From Acidobacteriaceae bacterium KBS 83 (lineage in GTDB: Bacteria > Acidobacteriota > Terriglobia > Terriglobales > Acidobacteriaceae), in contig KB906742.1 of NCBI GenBank assembly GCA_000381585.1, positions 105,103-169,102 on the forward strand: a stretch of 64,000 bases of DNA, in the 5' to 3' direction. The translations under genes were made by a program, and so were the position numbers. The notes under the pieces were generated by a model. The model was not told where the DNA came from, made no database searches, and saw only the letters and a program-made list of their open reading frames with translations. This document shows positions 54,134 to 61,681 of the stretch, piece after piece (the stretch's first letter is position 1; each line of letters opens with the position of its first letter).

Positions 54134-55618
54134 ATGCGAAATAACTCGTGGACCAACGTAGTCGTGGCGTGCCTGCTTGCGGCGCCGATCGCAACACTTG
54201 GCACGGTAATTGCTCCCGCGCAGGACGCCCAGCCGAAGGTCAGGCACCATCGCTATAAAGTGGTCGACGTCGGCACCTTTGGCGGTCCAAACGGCGACGT
54301 TCTGCTGCCGCCGCCGTCCACCCGCATTCTGAACAACGTCGGAATGTTCGTCGGTGCCGGAGAGACCACCGAGCCGGACCCGTTCTCGCCCAACTGCTTC
54401 AACCCAGACTGTCTGGTGGAAGACGGACTTCTGCGATTTGCCGGAACCTCCATCAATATCGGCACGCTCAAGCCCGGCTACAGCGGCCTTCCTATCTCAA
54501 TCAATGACTTCGGTGTTGCCGTGGGCTATTCGCAGAACGGTGAGATCGATCCACTGTTGCGGACCGGAGAACTCAAGGCCGCTCTCTGGAAAAACGGTCG
54601 CGTGATTGATGTGGGCACGCTCGGTGGCAATGGCGCCAGTGCAAACGCCATCAACAACCGTGGTCAGATCTTCGGTGGAGCGCTCAACACCACTCCCGAT
54701 CCCGATCCGTTCGATCCGTTCTTCGTTCCCGGTGCTACGCAAGTGCACGCTGTGCTCTGGGAGCACGGTTCAATACACGATCTCGGCACGTTGGGTGGAA
54801 CAGACAGTGTCGTGTACCAGGCCAATGAGCTGGGACAGGCAATGGGTGTGTCTTTCACAGATAACGCAACCCACGAGAGCACAGGATTGCCGACGCTGCA
54901 CGCCTTCCTGTGGGAGCGCGGCAAAATGCACGATGTTGGCTCCCTCGGAGGAAACGAGAGTCGGGGATTTGGCCTGAACAATCGCGGCGAAGTTGTTGGC
55001 TTCTCGTTGCTCGCGGGAGACGCGACGGAACATCCCTTTGTCTGGCGACGTGGAAACCTGATCGACCTTGGCACGCTGGGAGGGGACAACGGGCGGGCCC
55101 GCGCGATAAATGACTCGGGCAATGTTGTAGGAAGAGCCGACCTTCCCGGTAGCCAGGCTCATCATGCATTCCTGTGGCGACATCACGAGATGAAGGATCT
55201 CGGTACACCGCACGGAAACGCTTGCAGCACTGGCGCAAAGATCAACCTCTTCGACCAGGTGGTGGGCGATTCCGGGGAATGTAACATCGGAGGCGATCCC
55301 TTCCTCTGGGAGAACGGTGACATCGTAGCGCTGAGCGATCTCATCGTTCCGGGTTCAGGACGAGTTGTCTTCGATGCCATTGACATCAACGATCGCGGCG
55401 AGATCGTGTCGCTCTGCGCAACTCCGGAAGGCAACTTCCACGTGTGTCTGCTCCTACCCACCGGAGAGGCCAGACCCGATCTGGCTCAGGAGACATCACA
55501 ACAGCCGCTCAGCGACGCACTGCCGCGCGCGAAGTACCCGCAGACTGGAGAGCGGAGTACCTCGATACGCCGTGGACAAGCAAAAACAGAGGTCCATCGC
55601 AGAGCACTCGAAAGATGA
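54134..55618 (+). CDS. Secreted HAF-repeat protein
   Basis: ATG 54134 follows AGGAGACGATC. The 494-residue protein has a signal peptide (about 1-32, ending APAQ) and about seven to eight HAF repeats built on DLGTLGG/DVGTLGG plus AINNRGQ or NDSGNVVG motifs, expected to form a beta-propeller. The tail (after about 440) is hydrophilic and low complexity. HAF proteins are extracellular with unknown binding partners. The paralogue on the other strand at 49517 is truncated; their order flanks the CadC/PD40 and ligase remnants. Confidence 0.78.
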   Translation: MRNNSWTNVVVACLLAAPIATLGTVIAPAQDAQPKVRHHRYKVVDVGTFGGPNGDVLLPPPSTRILNNVGMFVGAGETTEPDPFSPNCFNPDCLVEDGLLRFAGTSINIGTLKPGYSGLPISINDFGVAVGYSQNGEIDPLLRTGELKAALWKNGRVIDVGTLGGNGASANAINNRGQIFGGALNTTPDPDPFDPFFVPGATQVHAVLWEHGSIHDLGTLGGTDSVVYQANELGQAMGVSFTDNATHESTGLPTLHAFLWERGKMHDVGSLGGNESRGFGLNNRGEVVGFSLLAGDATEHPFVWRRGNLIDLGTLGGDNGRARAINDSGNVVGRADLPGSQAHHAFLWRHHEMKDLGTPHGNACSTGAKINLFDQVVGDSGECNIGGDPFLWENGDIVALSDLIVPGSGRVVFDAIDINDRGEIVSLCATPEGNFHVCLLLPTGEARPDLAQETSQQPLSDALPRAKYPQTGERSTSIRRGQAKTEVHRRALER

Positions 55619-55744
55619 CTTACGCGACGATGGAGGTGTGTTGAAAGTCTTGTACAAACGTTTGCTCACCTTCACTCCGGGCAACTCTTGACGGAGTGAA
55701 GGCTCTTTCCCCGGCCTCCGCACGTCTCTTGGCCACTTCGTCCC

Positions 55745-55824
55745 TTAGTACTTATCATTCAATCAATCGGAGCCGGCTGAACGTAGCCTTGATCCCAAGC
55801 AAGGCCACATGGTTCTTGGGGGAG
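55745..55824 (-). pseudogene. Zinc-ribbon repeat element, copy F (3' end only)
   Basis: About 80 bases match the last 25 codons of the family (SPKNHVALLGIKATF and the terminal AAGTACT region), with a small insertion near the stop. It is cut exactly where the 47-bp palindrome repeat begins at 55825, so that repeat is the junction. Confidence 0.65.
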
Positions 55825-55871
55825 GTCGCCCCTGTGCGTCTGGTGAGCGCGATCCCGCGGGATCTTGCGAC
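55825..55871. repeat. 47-bp repeat with perfect 14-bp palindrome, copy 2
   Basis: Matches 17011-17056 with one indel and a few changes; the centre is GATCCCGCGGGATC. At both sites the plus strand can read MSAIPRDLAT from GTG. Here the frame ends 10 codons later; at 17028 it leads into the serine recombinase. The site marks a junction between repeat copy F and downstream sequence. Confidence 0.6.
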
Positions 55872-55926
55872 CGCCAACGCGGGCGTGAGCATTAGATAAG
55901 CAAACAGCTTACCCGGCAAGTAGGGA

Positions 55927-55956
55927 ATGCCCAGCCGTCGTGGCTGGGGCATTTTT
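55927..55956 (+). terminator. Rho-independent terminator
   Basis: ATGCCC-AGCC pairs with GGCTGGGGCAT (one bulged G) around GTCGT, followed by TTTTT. It is oriented for plus-strand transcripts coming from the 54-55.9 kb region. Confidence 0.75.
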
Positions 55957-55970
55957 CGTTCTGAAGATCA

Positions 55971-56612
55971 CTACTGGCCTGATGTCGACAGGGGAGCGGT
56001 CTCTAGACGTGTAGGCGCTTCATCGATAACGTCTTCGTTATCCCCATAGATGTCCTTAATCGCGTTCAGCAGCACCACCTGAAAACGGTCGCCGCTCTGG
56101 ACCAGCTTGAAATGCTGATCTGAAATAGTCTCTATGACTTTGGATTGCAGCCGCTCCGTTGTGATCTTGGCTGCTGCCAACCGCATTTGGTCAATGATCT
56201 GTCCGATTTCGTTCATCACGTCTTTCACGATGGGAAAATCGAGATGTGCCAGAAGAATGATCCGCTGATACTTCGCGGTGTCTCCGATTGTGAGTTTCGC
56301 ATCTTCTGCCGTCAGCGCTTCGTGTCGGCCATGTTTGCGAATGAGTGCTGATGTGTCGTTCAGCATCTTTGTGTGCCACTCATCAAAGAGCCGATAAAGC
56401 TCCTCACCATGCACTCTGTTTGCGTCCAGTCGAGCTTTCATCTCTTCGGTTTTCAACCGGGTGTCTTGAAGTCGAGTCTGGTGCCTATTCACGAGCAATG
56501 CCGAGAGAATGGCGGCGGCGGCAGCTACACCGGCGGAGAATACACCGGCGATGAGAGGTCCCCACGAGGAGTTTGACGTTCCGTATTCCACTAATATTCC
56601 TGGGTCTAACAT
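55971..56612 (-). CDS. Membrane-anchored coiled-coil protein, unknown
   Basis: ATG 56612 has AAGG 5 bases upstream and gives 213 residues; ATG 56648 is an alternative. A transmembrane helix (about 14-40; IAGVFSAGVAAAAAILSALL) is followed by a long helical, charged cytoplasmic region (TRLKTEEMKARLDANRVHGE, LYRLFDEWHTKM, VMNEIGQIIDQMRLAAAKIT). No catalytic motif. It is the last gene before the minus-strand small-gene run and could belong to the element or to a defence-type locus; undetermined. Confidence 0.55.
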   Translation of the reverse strand: MLDPGILVEYGTSNSSWGPLIAGVFSAGVAAAAAILSALLVNRHQTRLQDTRLKTEEMKARLDANRVHGEELYRLFDEWHTKMLNDTSALIRKHGRHEALTAEDAKLTIGDTAKYQRIILLAHLDFPIVKDVMNEIGQIIDQMRLAAAKITTERLQSKVIETISDQHFKLVQSGDRFQVVLLNAIKDIYGDNEDVIDEAPTRLETAPLSTSGQ

Positions 56613-56878
56613 TTGGACCTTTTCTCCTCTTATTTTGCATGGAGACACTCGAAGAAGTTCATGGCGTCCGTGTTGAGCATGCCGCTGACGGTTGGCATGC
56701 GCTATTGTCTACCACCGCAGTGACAAAATGAGCAATCTTCGGTTACGTCACCTTGTACCAATCAGGGAAGGCGTCCACCGCAGATTTCACTCGCCCACTT
56801 ACGTGTCTACTGCCGTTGACGCCGAGCAGCGGCCATTTCCCTATTCTGGAATGGCATCGGGCGTGCAATTTAGCGGGT

Positions 56879-57148
56879 ATGACTCTCGACGAAGTCCTAG
56901 CCCTCCTGGCCTCAAAGGCAGCCGAACCCAATACAAGCCAAGAAAGCGGCGTCTCGTTCCGCGTTTGCGAGGTCCGATGCCACCTCGAAGCTGCCACCGG
57001 CCGCCGCCGTTACTTTGTCCGCGCCCCGCAGCCGCATGAGCTGGCATTGCTCCAAGAGGTAGACGCCATGTCGACACCCACAATGACGCGGGCACCGAAG
57101 CCGCGCAGTCACCCAGAGCGAACGCGGGCGCGCCTTCAAGGCAGCTAA
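56879..57148 (+). CDS. Small hypothetical protein, 89 aa
   Basis: From ATG 56879 the frame reads MTLDEVLALLASKAAEP, then VSFRVCEVRCHLEAATGRRR and YFVRAPQPHELALLQEVDAM. It is a plausible small soluble protein with a basic tail. The frame is open further upstream to 56753 but without coding character. Weak support; convergent with the minus-strand genes downstream. Confidence 0.35.
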   Translation: MTLDEVLALLASKAAEPNTSQESGVSFRVCEVRCHLEAATGRRRYFVRAPQPHELALLQEVDAMSTPTMTRAPKPRSHPERTRARLQGS

Positions 57149-57156
57149 GCAGACAC

Positions 57157-57355
57157 TCACAAATGTAACCGCCCCCACGGCAGCCACCTGCGGTCGAACT
57201 CGGCAAGCTGCTCCGGCGTAGCACCGAGATATACGAGCAGTCGGCGCAGGGTCGCAGCGCTTTGGAATGCGTAGCTGAAGGCCGAGCGCCCGCCGGAGTT
57301 GCAATGGCCCTTCCGCATACTGCACGCACTTAGCAAGCGCCTCGTCTTCACGCAT
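57157..57355 (-). pseudogene. Frameshifted small protein
   Basis: ATG 57355 begins MREDEALAKCVQYAE. A shift near 57300 changes frame to FSYAFQSAATLRRLLVYLGA, TPEQLAEFDRRWLPWGRLHL and the stop at 57157. The two parts together read as one helical protein of about 65 residues. Its start overlaps the stop of the upstream Cys-rich gene (TAATG), which indicates an operon. Confidence 0.45.
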
Positions 57356-57528
57356 TAGTTTTCGGTCGTCAGTTTTTTATGGCATTGGCAAGTGCAGGCG
57401 ACCGGGCCAAGTTCGAATCCTCCGGCCATCAGCTTCGTGAAGCCGGGGCAGTGCGCGTGATCCTTAATCGCGTCGCAGATGTCTAGCTGGTATACCTTGA
57501 CGCCCGGCGGGACTGCGAAGCATTCCAT
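57355..57528 (-). CDS. Small Cys-rich protein, 57 aa
   Basis: ATG 57528 to TAA 57355: MECFAVPPGVKVYQLDICDA, then HAHCPGFTKLMAGGFELGPV and ACTCQCHKKL. Five cysteines and several histidines suggest a zinc-binding miniprotein. It overlaps the next gene by TAATG. No family assignment. It belongs to the minus-strand run of small genes next to the integrase end. Confidence 0.5.
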   Translation of the reverse strand: MECFAVPPGVKVYQLDICDAIKDHAHCPGFTKLMAGGFELGPVACTCQCHKKLTTEN

Positions 57529-57675
57529 GGAGATGGGATGCTAGGTGCCGCAACTCTGCGTGACCGGGGGACATCGAGTTGAACTCTATCGACCACAAGG
57601 GGTCTGCGCGTTCAGGCAGTGGCGCTCGACTGGCACCATCCTCGGCCCGTATGTGAAGCTGACGGTTGGCTTGCG

Positions 57676-58071
57676 CTATTGTTGGGTCTTCAAGCGGCCA
57701 TCAAGCGCCCAGCAGCTGATCGAATCGGCAACTATCGCCGGACAATCCTCGGGATTGCAGCTGTGTCTATGTTCAATTTCGGCGAGTTCAGATTCGTTCA
57801 GCGCGGTCCCTACCGTCAAATAGCAGCGGGGACAGATGGAATCGATGGTTCCATCCTTGTTTCTTCTATGAGGGAACGGCTCATTCGAAACCATGCGACA
57901 ACACCGACGACGCCACTTTGGGAAGCCGATGCGCGGCACAATACCAATTTCCGGGAAGCCTAATTGTCTGCCGGGCGACACTTCCGCGAACTTTTGCTCG
58001 GGTTGTCCCAAAGTGGGAAACGTAGGTCTCAGGACCGTCTTGCCGTCCGTGTGCAGCGCGTGAACCTGCAT
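57676..58071 (-). CDS. Zinc-finger-like protein
   Basis: ATG 58071 gives 131 residues; the reading frame and similarity to the 43321 gene extend upstream to about 58142 (DQNREHQIILNFSPDTHT), where an ATG is lost. The C-terminal part NKDGTIDSICPRCYLTVGTA, LAEIEHRHSCNPED looks like a CxxC...HxxxxC zinc finger often found in acidobacterial small proteins. Role unknown. Confidence 0.5.
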   Translation of the reverse strand: MQVHALHTDGKTVLRPTFPTLGQPEQKFAEVSPGRQLGFPEIGIVPRIGFPKWRRRCCRMVSNEPFPHRRNKDGTIDSICPRCYLTVGTALNESELAEIEHRHSCNPEDCPAIVADSISCWALDGRLKTQQ

Positions 58072-58499
58072 GGCGCCGTCCGTATGGGTGTCCGGGCTGA
58101 AGTTGAGGATGATTTGGTGCTCTCTGTTCTGGTCGGGTGCGAAACTTCAGCCTCGGACCCGCGCACCGAAGCCCCTAGGCTAATCCTTTGGTCGCTCTTG
58201 TCGCTTCGCTCGCAAACCACATTTCGATCCTCGCCGGCGTCTTCGAGGTCTTTCTTGCTTAGTTGACGTTCCTGGGATACGTCCTTTTCGGCTTGGATTC
58301 CGGCTTGGCCTTCACGCTGGGCATGATCGTCTTGAGCACCTGCAGCGTCCTGCCTAGCTCCGGCGACGGCTGCGCCCGACGCTTCACCCCCACCGCCGAG
58401 GATGTCGTCGAGGTGGGCACGAACTTCTTTGTAGGCTCGTTGCTTGACGGCATTCGGGTTCTCCTGTCCTTCGGCCAGCGACTTCGCGGTGCCTTTCGT
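58029..58499 (-). pseudogene. Charged helical protein cut by zinc-ribbon element E
   Basis: The frame opens directly at the boundary of element E and reads KGTAKSLAEGQENPNAVKQR, AYKEVRAHLDDILGGGGEAS, GIQAEKDVSQERQLSKKDLE and so on to a stop at 58029. There is no start codon at its upstream end; the start would lie on the other side of the inserted element. The first 80 residues look native. The rest is serine/threonine-rich and overlaps the next gene. Function unknown. Confidence 0.4.
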
Positions 58500-58934
58500 A
58501 CATCAGTACTTATCAATCAATCCGAACCGGATGTAGGTCGCCTTGATCCCCAGCAAGGCTATGTGGTGCTTGGGGGAGGCGATTGTCTGCTGAAGGACCT
58601 CCAAAGGTACTTTAAGCAGGCGATCCAATCTCGCATCGTGACACTGACGACACGCAAAGACCACTTCATTCAGCGGACGGTATAGCTTTCCGACCCTCTT
58701 ATGGCATCCAGGGCACAGTAGCCAACGCCGCTTGCCGCCGTCGCAACGGGTGTAGCCGAACAAGGGGACTGGATCCTTGAGCTGCATAAACCGCAGCGAG
58801 ACGAGACCCGGGGAACCGCTCAGTAACCACCTCGCACTCGTCAACGATCCTCCGCTTCATAAATCTTTCCCGAGCTACCAGCGTCTCAGTGCAGAGCGAG
58901 GAAGGCTTCCCAAATCAATAGAAGGCCATGATGC
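58500..58934 (-). mobile_element. Zinc-ribbon repeat element, copy E (damaged, minus strand)
   Basis: The 435-bp unit begins (minus strand) GCATCATGGCCTTC and ends AAGTACTGATGT. It splits the small-gene run between 58499 and 58987. It has lost about 27 bp inside the cysteine region. Confidence 0.65.
58503..58860 (-). pseudogene. Repeat-encoded zinc-ribbon protein, copy E, broken
   Basis: ATG 58860 starts MKRRIVDECEVVTERFPGSR. One extra base near 58770 shifts the frame before FGYTRCDGGKRRWLLCPGC. A 27-bp in-frame deletion removes the segment between CRQC and HDARLDRLL (QLTYRSAQC is absent). Two lesions make it non-functional. Confidence 0.7.
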
Positions 58935-58986
58935 CGATGTCGAAGCGTCGCCTATCCTATGCTCCATGGCCAGATGTAGACGTGCA

Positions 58987-59253
58987 TCAATGGCCCAGGT
59001 GCCACTGGCGGCAAAATTTGCACTGGTAGGGCTGCATGCTCGCCGATTCCCTGCGCAGACGCGGCTTGTCCTGCCGCATTAGGTCCTTGAGCAGATACTC
59101 GGCGGTACCCTCGCTTGGGTAGGCCAGCTTGCCCGCGCACTCGCGCTCGAAGTCGCTCGGCAGTTCGCTCGTCCGACCGCCTCCCATATTGCCCGCATCG
59201 TCGATGGGCATCAGTGTCTTGGGGTCGATAGAGAAAAGATCGCGCTTCAGCAA
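58987..59253 (-). CDS. Small phage/element-type zinc protein
   Basis: A TTG start at 59253 overlaps the upstream stop (TTGCTGA); ATG 59211 is the alternative. The protein of 74-88 residues ends SMQPYQCKFCRQWHLGH, the C-terminal YxCxxCxxWHLG motif found in many small phage and island proteins. The N-terminal part (SDFERECAGKLAYPSEGTAE, YLLKDLMRQDK) is helical. Part of the minus-strand run read toward element E. Confidence 0.55.
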   Translation of the reverse strand: MLKRDLFSIDPKTLMPIDDAGNMGGGRTSELPSDFERECAGKLAYPSEGTAEYLLKDLMRQDKPRLRRESASMQPYQCKFCRQWHLGH

Positions 59254-59552
59254 TAGTTCACCCGCTTCTTGTCGGAAGTGGGCGGGACGCCTGCCGCAAA
59301 CGTGGCGATCCGGTTGCACAGTTCTCTGCCCTGCGTGTCCTTGAGCGCGTGGTAGGCACCGTACACGCAGCCCTCGTAGCCTTGTTCCGTGTAACTCACG
59401 GCGGGACGGCCCCCGTCGGGATAGTCGAATACGATTGTGCAGACCAGTCCGTCCACCCAGTCGTAGACTTCGACCAGTGCTTCGAACTTATTCTGAAACT
59501 CATGTAGTTGGGCGTGGTTGCGGCGGGGGCGTTGCTGTTCTGTATCCATCAA
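59247..59552 (-). CDS. Hypothetical protein, 101 aa
   Basis: ATG 59552 gives MDTEQQRPRRNHAQLHEF, then EVYDWVDGLVCTIVFDYPDG and GYEGCVYGAYHALKDTQGRE, a soluble alpha/beta protein. It lies 31 bases after the HTH gene and overlaps the next gene, so it is operonic. No family recognised. Confidence 0.5.
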   Translation of the reverse strand: MMDTEQQRPRRNHAQLHEFQNKFEALVEVYDWVDGLVCTIVFDYPDGGRPAVSYTEQGYEGCVYGAYHALKDTQGRELCNRIATFAAGVPPTSDKKRVNYC

Positions 59553-59583
59553 AATGGCAAATATCCTTGCTGGGTAAGTCGGC

Positions 59584-59913
59584 CTAAGCCGAAGGTTTGC
59601 GGGTTAGTATCTTGGCCAGCTGCTCGCCTTTGAGCTCGTAGCGCCGCAGTTTCCAATAGAGCGTGGTCTTTCCGATCCCCAGGCGCCGTGCGGCATCCGT
59701 GACACTGGCACTCTTCTTGAGCGCGTCGTCGATGGCGAGCCGTTCCAACTCGTCCAGGGTGCGCACTGGTGTCATTGGCCCAAAGACGACTTCGGGGCGA
59801 GGCAATGCGCGCTTGCAGCGGCGGCACTGCGCGCGTTCGTACTGCATCAGTTCGCAGGCCGGACAGCGTACCTGCTTAGTAGTCGCTGGACTCAGCAGCG
59901 GAGGGATCTTCAT
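59584..59913 (-). CDS. Fis-type HTH protein with N-terminal zinc ribbon
   Basis: ATG 59913 overlaps the stop of the upstream gene (ATGA). The 109-residue protein has cysteines RCPACE and QCRRC (about 18-36), forming a probable zinc ribbon. A C-terminal Fis/HTH_8 domain follows: LDELERLAIDDALKKSASVT, DAARRLGIGKTTLYWKLRRY. This HTH is typical of NtrC-type activators and here stands alone, so the protein likely regulates the element's genes. Coupled to its neighbours in the minus-strand run. Confidence 0.68.
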   Translation of the reverse strand: MKIPPLLSPATTKQVRCPACELMQYERAQCRRCKRALPRPEVVFGPMTPVRTLDELERLAIDDALKKSASVTDAARRLGIGKTTLYWKLRRYELKGEQLAKILTRKPSA

Positions 59914-60386
59914 CGAACACTCCCAGTACGACGTGAAATCCACTCTTGGGTTGGGGACACGGCACGAGGGAGTATTTTTTCGCGTATTGTGCCTGTAACT
60001 GTTGAAGCAAGCGGTACCGTTCCCGTATCGTCAGGCTCCATCGCGAGGACGTCAGCCTTCAGCAACAGCCCGTATACCAATCCGTCCGCGAAAAGGAACC
60101 CCGCATCACGCAACAGCACCTCAAACGTGCTGCGCGTGCATGGCACCTCATCGCGAATCAACTGCCATTCGCAGAAGTCGCGCAAGAGCGCTCTGACGTG
60201 GCCAAAGCAACGGTCTCTGAAGACACATTGGGTTAGTGCCCACCGGTGGAAGTCTTCCGTCCATGCTTCTGGCGCATGAAGCATCGGTTGTGGTGGCCGC
60301 GGTTCAATCTGCTCCATGGAAGCGGGACCGCAGATGGCGGCCATGGCTTCCAGCGCCCGTCTCAACACCTCGCTTTGCTGCTGCAT
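59910..60386 (-). CDS. Hypothetical element-backbone protein, 158 aa
   Basis: The protein reads FHRWALTQCVFRDRCFGHVR, LLRDFCEWQLIRDEVPCTRS, TFEVLLRDAGFLFADGLVYG; I have the impression of a recurrent family in acidobacterial islands but cannot name it. Two Cys and a helix-rich core suggest a structural or DNA-related role. It lies 69 bases after the DUF3631-like gene and overlaps the Fis-type gene by 4 bases. Confidence 0.5.
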   Translation of the reverse strand: MQQQSEVLRRALEAMAAICGPASMEQIEPRPPQPMLHAPEAWTEDFHRWALTQCVFRDRCFGHVRALLRDFCEWQLIRDEVPCTRSTFEVLLRDAGFLFADGLVYGLLLKADVLAMEPDDTGTVPLASTVTGTIREKILPRAVSPTQEWISRRTGSVR

Positions 60387-60455
60387 GCCCTACCCTCTCT
60401 TTTCTGGGAAACAAGGAAACAAACCAATGCTTACGTGGCTTTTCGCGGGAAACAG

Positions 60456-61118
60456 CTAGTTCGCTGTTTCCCATTGAAAAGTGCAGTTTTCGCCAGTATT
60501 CACGCAGTCTGTTTCCTTTGTTTCCTCTTTTTTGTCCGGGGTGGGTAGGTAGCGGCGCGCCGCCTTCTCCAATTCGGCGAAGCGGTAGCCCTTAACCGTG
60601 ATCGTGCCGAGACGGATTTGCCGGCTTTGAACGTGGAACGGCCGGAGCATTTTTGCCAACTTTCGATCATTCAATTGCGTCTCGAGCCACGGAGACTCCG
60701 CCAGATCGCGGAGCTTGGCTAGCAGATCGGACGTCGCCAGATGAATCGAGCCAGTCGGCCACACTTGCCATATGTCGTCTAACAGATTGAGGGGAAGTGA
60801 ATCCCCGACGTCGGCGGCTTGCTTTGCATTTGAGAGTGCGATGGCGTCCTCTTTTAGTTGGAGAAGTCGCTCGGGTGCCGCGATGCTACAGAGTGCAAAG
60901 AGTGGCATCCATAATTCAGCGTCACGATCGATGATGAAGTCGAGATCATCAAGGCTCTCGTAGGCCGCGCGCACATCTTCGTCATGAGCCTGCGCCCATG
61001 CATCCACCACCTCGACGATACTCTCCGCTTCTCGCTTCGCGCGTGTGAGGAGAAATCGCTCCACTTTTTCAGCCGCGGTCCGACGTTGCATTGATATGAC
61101 GATGGAGCGGTCGGACAA
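60456..61118 (-). CDS. DUF3631-like protein, N-terminally truncated
   Basis: The frame contains LSDRSIVISMQRRTAAEKVE, LPLNLLDDIWQVWPTG and the C-terminal winged-helix-like region LAKMLRPFHVQSRQIRLGTI, FAELEKAARRYLPTP, all characteristic of DUF3631, a domain found after primase/helicase modules of phages and islands. Family-like sequence extends upstream in the same frame (HAVYGPKAFAAIGTLPD) to about 61200, where a stop closes it; only a TTG at 61118 can start this shorter form. The N-terminal helicase-type part is missing. Related to element replication (inferred). Confidence 0.6.
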   Translation of the reverse strand: MSDRSIVISMQRRTAAEKVERFLLTRAKREAESIVEVVDAWAQAHDEDVRAAYESLDDLDFIIDRDAELWMPLFALCSIAAPERLLQLKEDAIALSNAKQAADVGDSLPLNLLDDIWQVWPTGSIHLATSDLLAKLRDLAESPWLETQLNDRKLAKMLRPFHVQSRQIRLGTITVKGYRFAELEKAARRYLPTPDKKEETKETDCVNTGENCTFQWETAN

Positions 61119-61462
61119 CGTGTCCGGCAGCGTACCTATGGCGGCGAATGCCTTGGGTCCGTAGACCGCATGTGGAGCGTCATGACACCGACGGAGATCA
61201 TTGGTGACGAGTACGGTGACAACATCAATGCACCTTTATGCGGCCCAAGCCGTGGGCGCGACAGCATCTTGGTGGCGGAGCGAGTTCAATGTGACGTCCA
61301 ACGGCTTCAAGGCCAAGCAACCGACATCATTGCCGCTTCCGCCGATTGGCCGAGGAGCGAGGCCATGCATACCTGCTTATGCACATCCCGGAAGACGTAC
61401 TTACAAGCCTGCATGACCGCAAGGCAGCAACATTTGAACTGAAGCACCAACAGAGGCAAGTG

Positions 61463-61681
61463 ATGAAAGAATTGATCGACGAGAAGGCCGCCGCCGCGCT
61501 GCTGGGGTTGAGTCCGGCGACACTGCGCGCATGGAGGTGCCGAGAGATTGGGCCTCCTTACCATCGCGTCGGTGTGGGTCGCGGCAGAATCAAGTATGAT
61601 GTCGCCGACTTGGAGAAGTTCACCAAGCGCCATGTGCCAACCCTGCCGGTCAGCATGGAGCGGATACATGGAACTATTTAG
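61463..61681 (+). CDS. Excisionase-like HTH (MerR/HTH_17) protein
   Basis: ATG 61463 follows AGAGGCAAGTG. The 72-residue protein is a single winged-HTH: LIDEKAAAALLGLSPATLRA, WRCREIGPPYHRVGVGRGRI, KYDVADLEKFTKRHV, the pattern of AlpA/Xis-type DNA-bending proteins. Its end overlaps the integrase start by 14 bases, so expression is coupled. The frame is open upstream to 61346 but without coding signal. Confidence 0.75.
   Translation: MKELIDEKAAAALLGLSPATLRAWRCREIGPPYHRVGVGRGRIKYDVADLEKFTKRHVPTLPVSMERIHGTI

Noticed and set aside
56841..57329. Minus-strand frame spanning several small genes
   Set aside because: It overlaps two better-supported frames and shows no family-like sequence.
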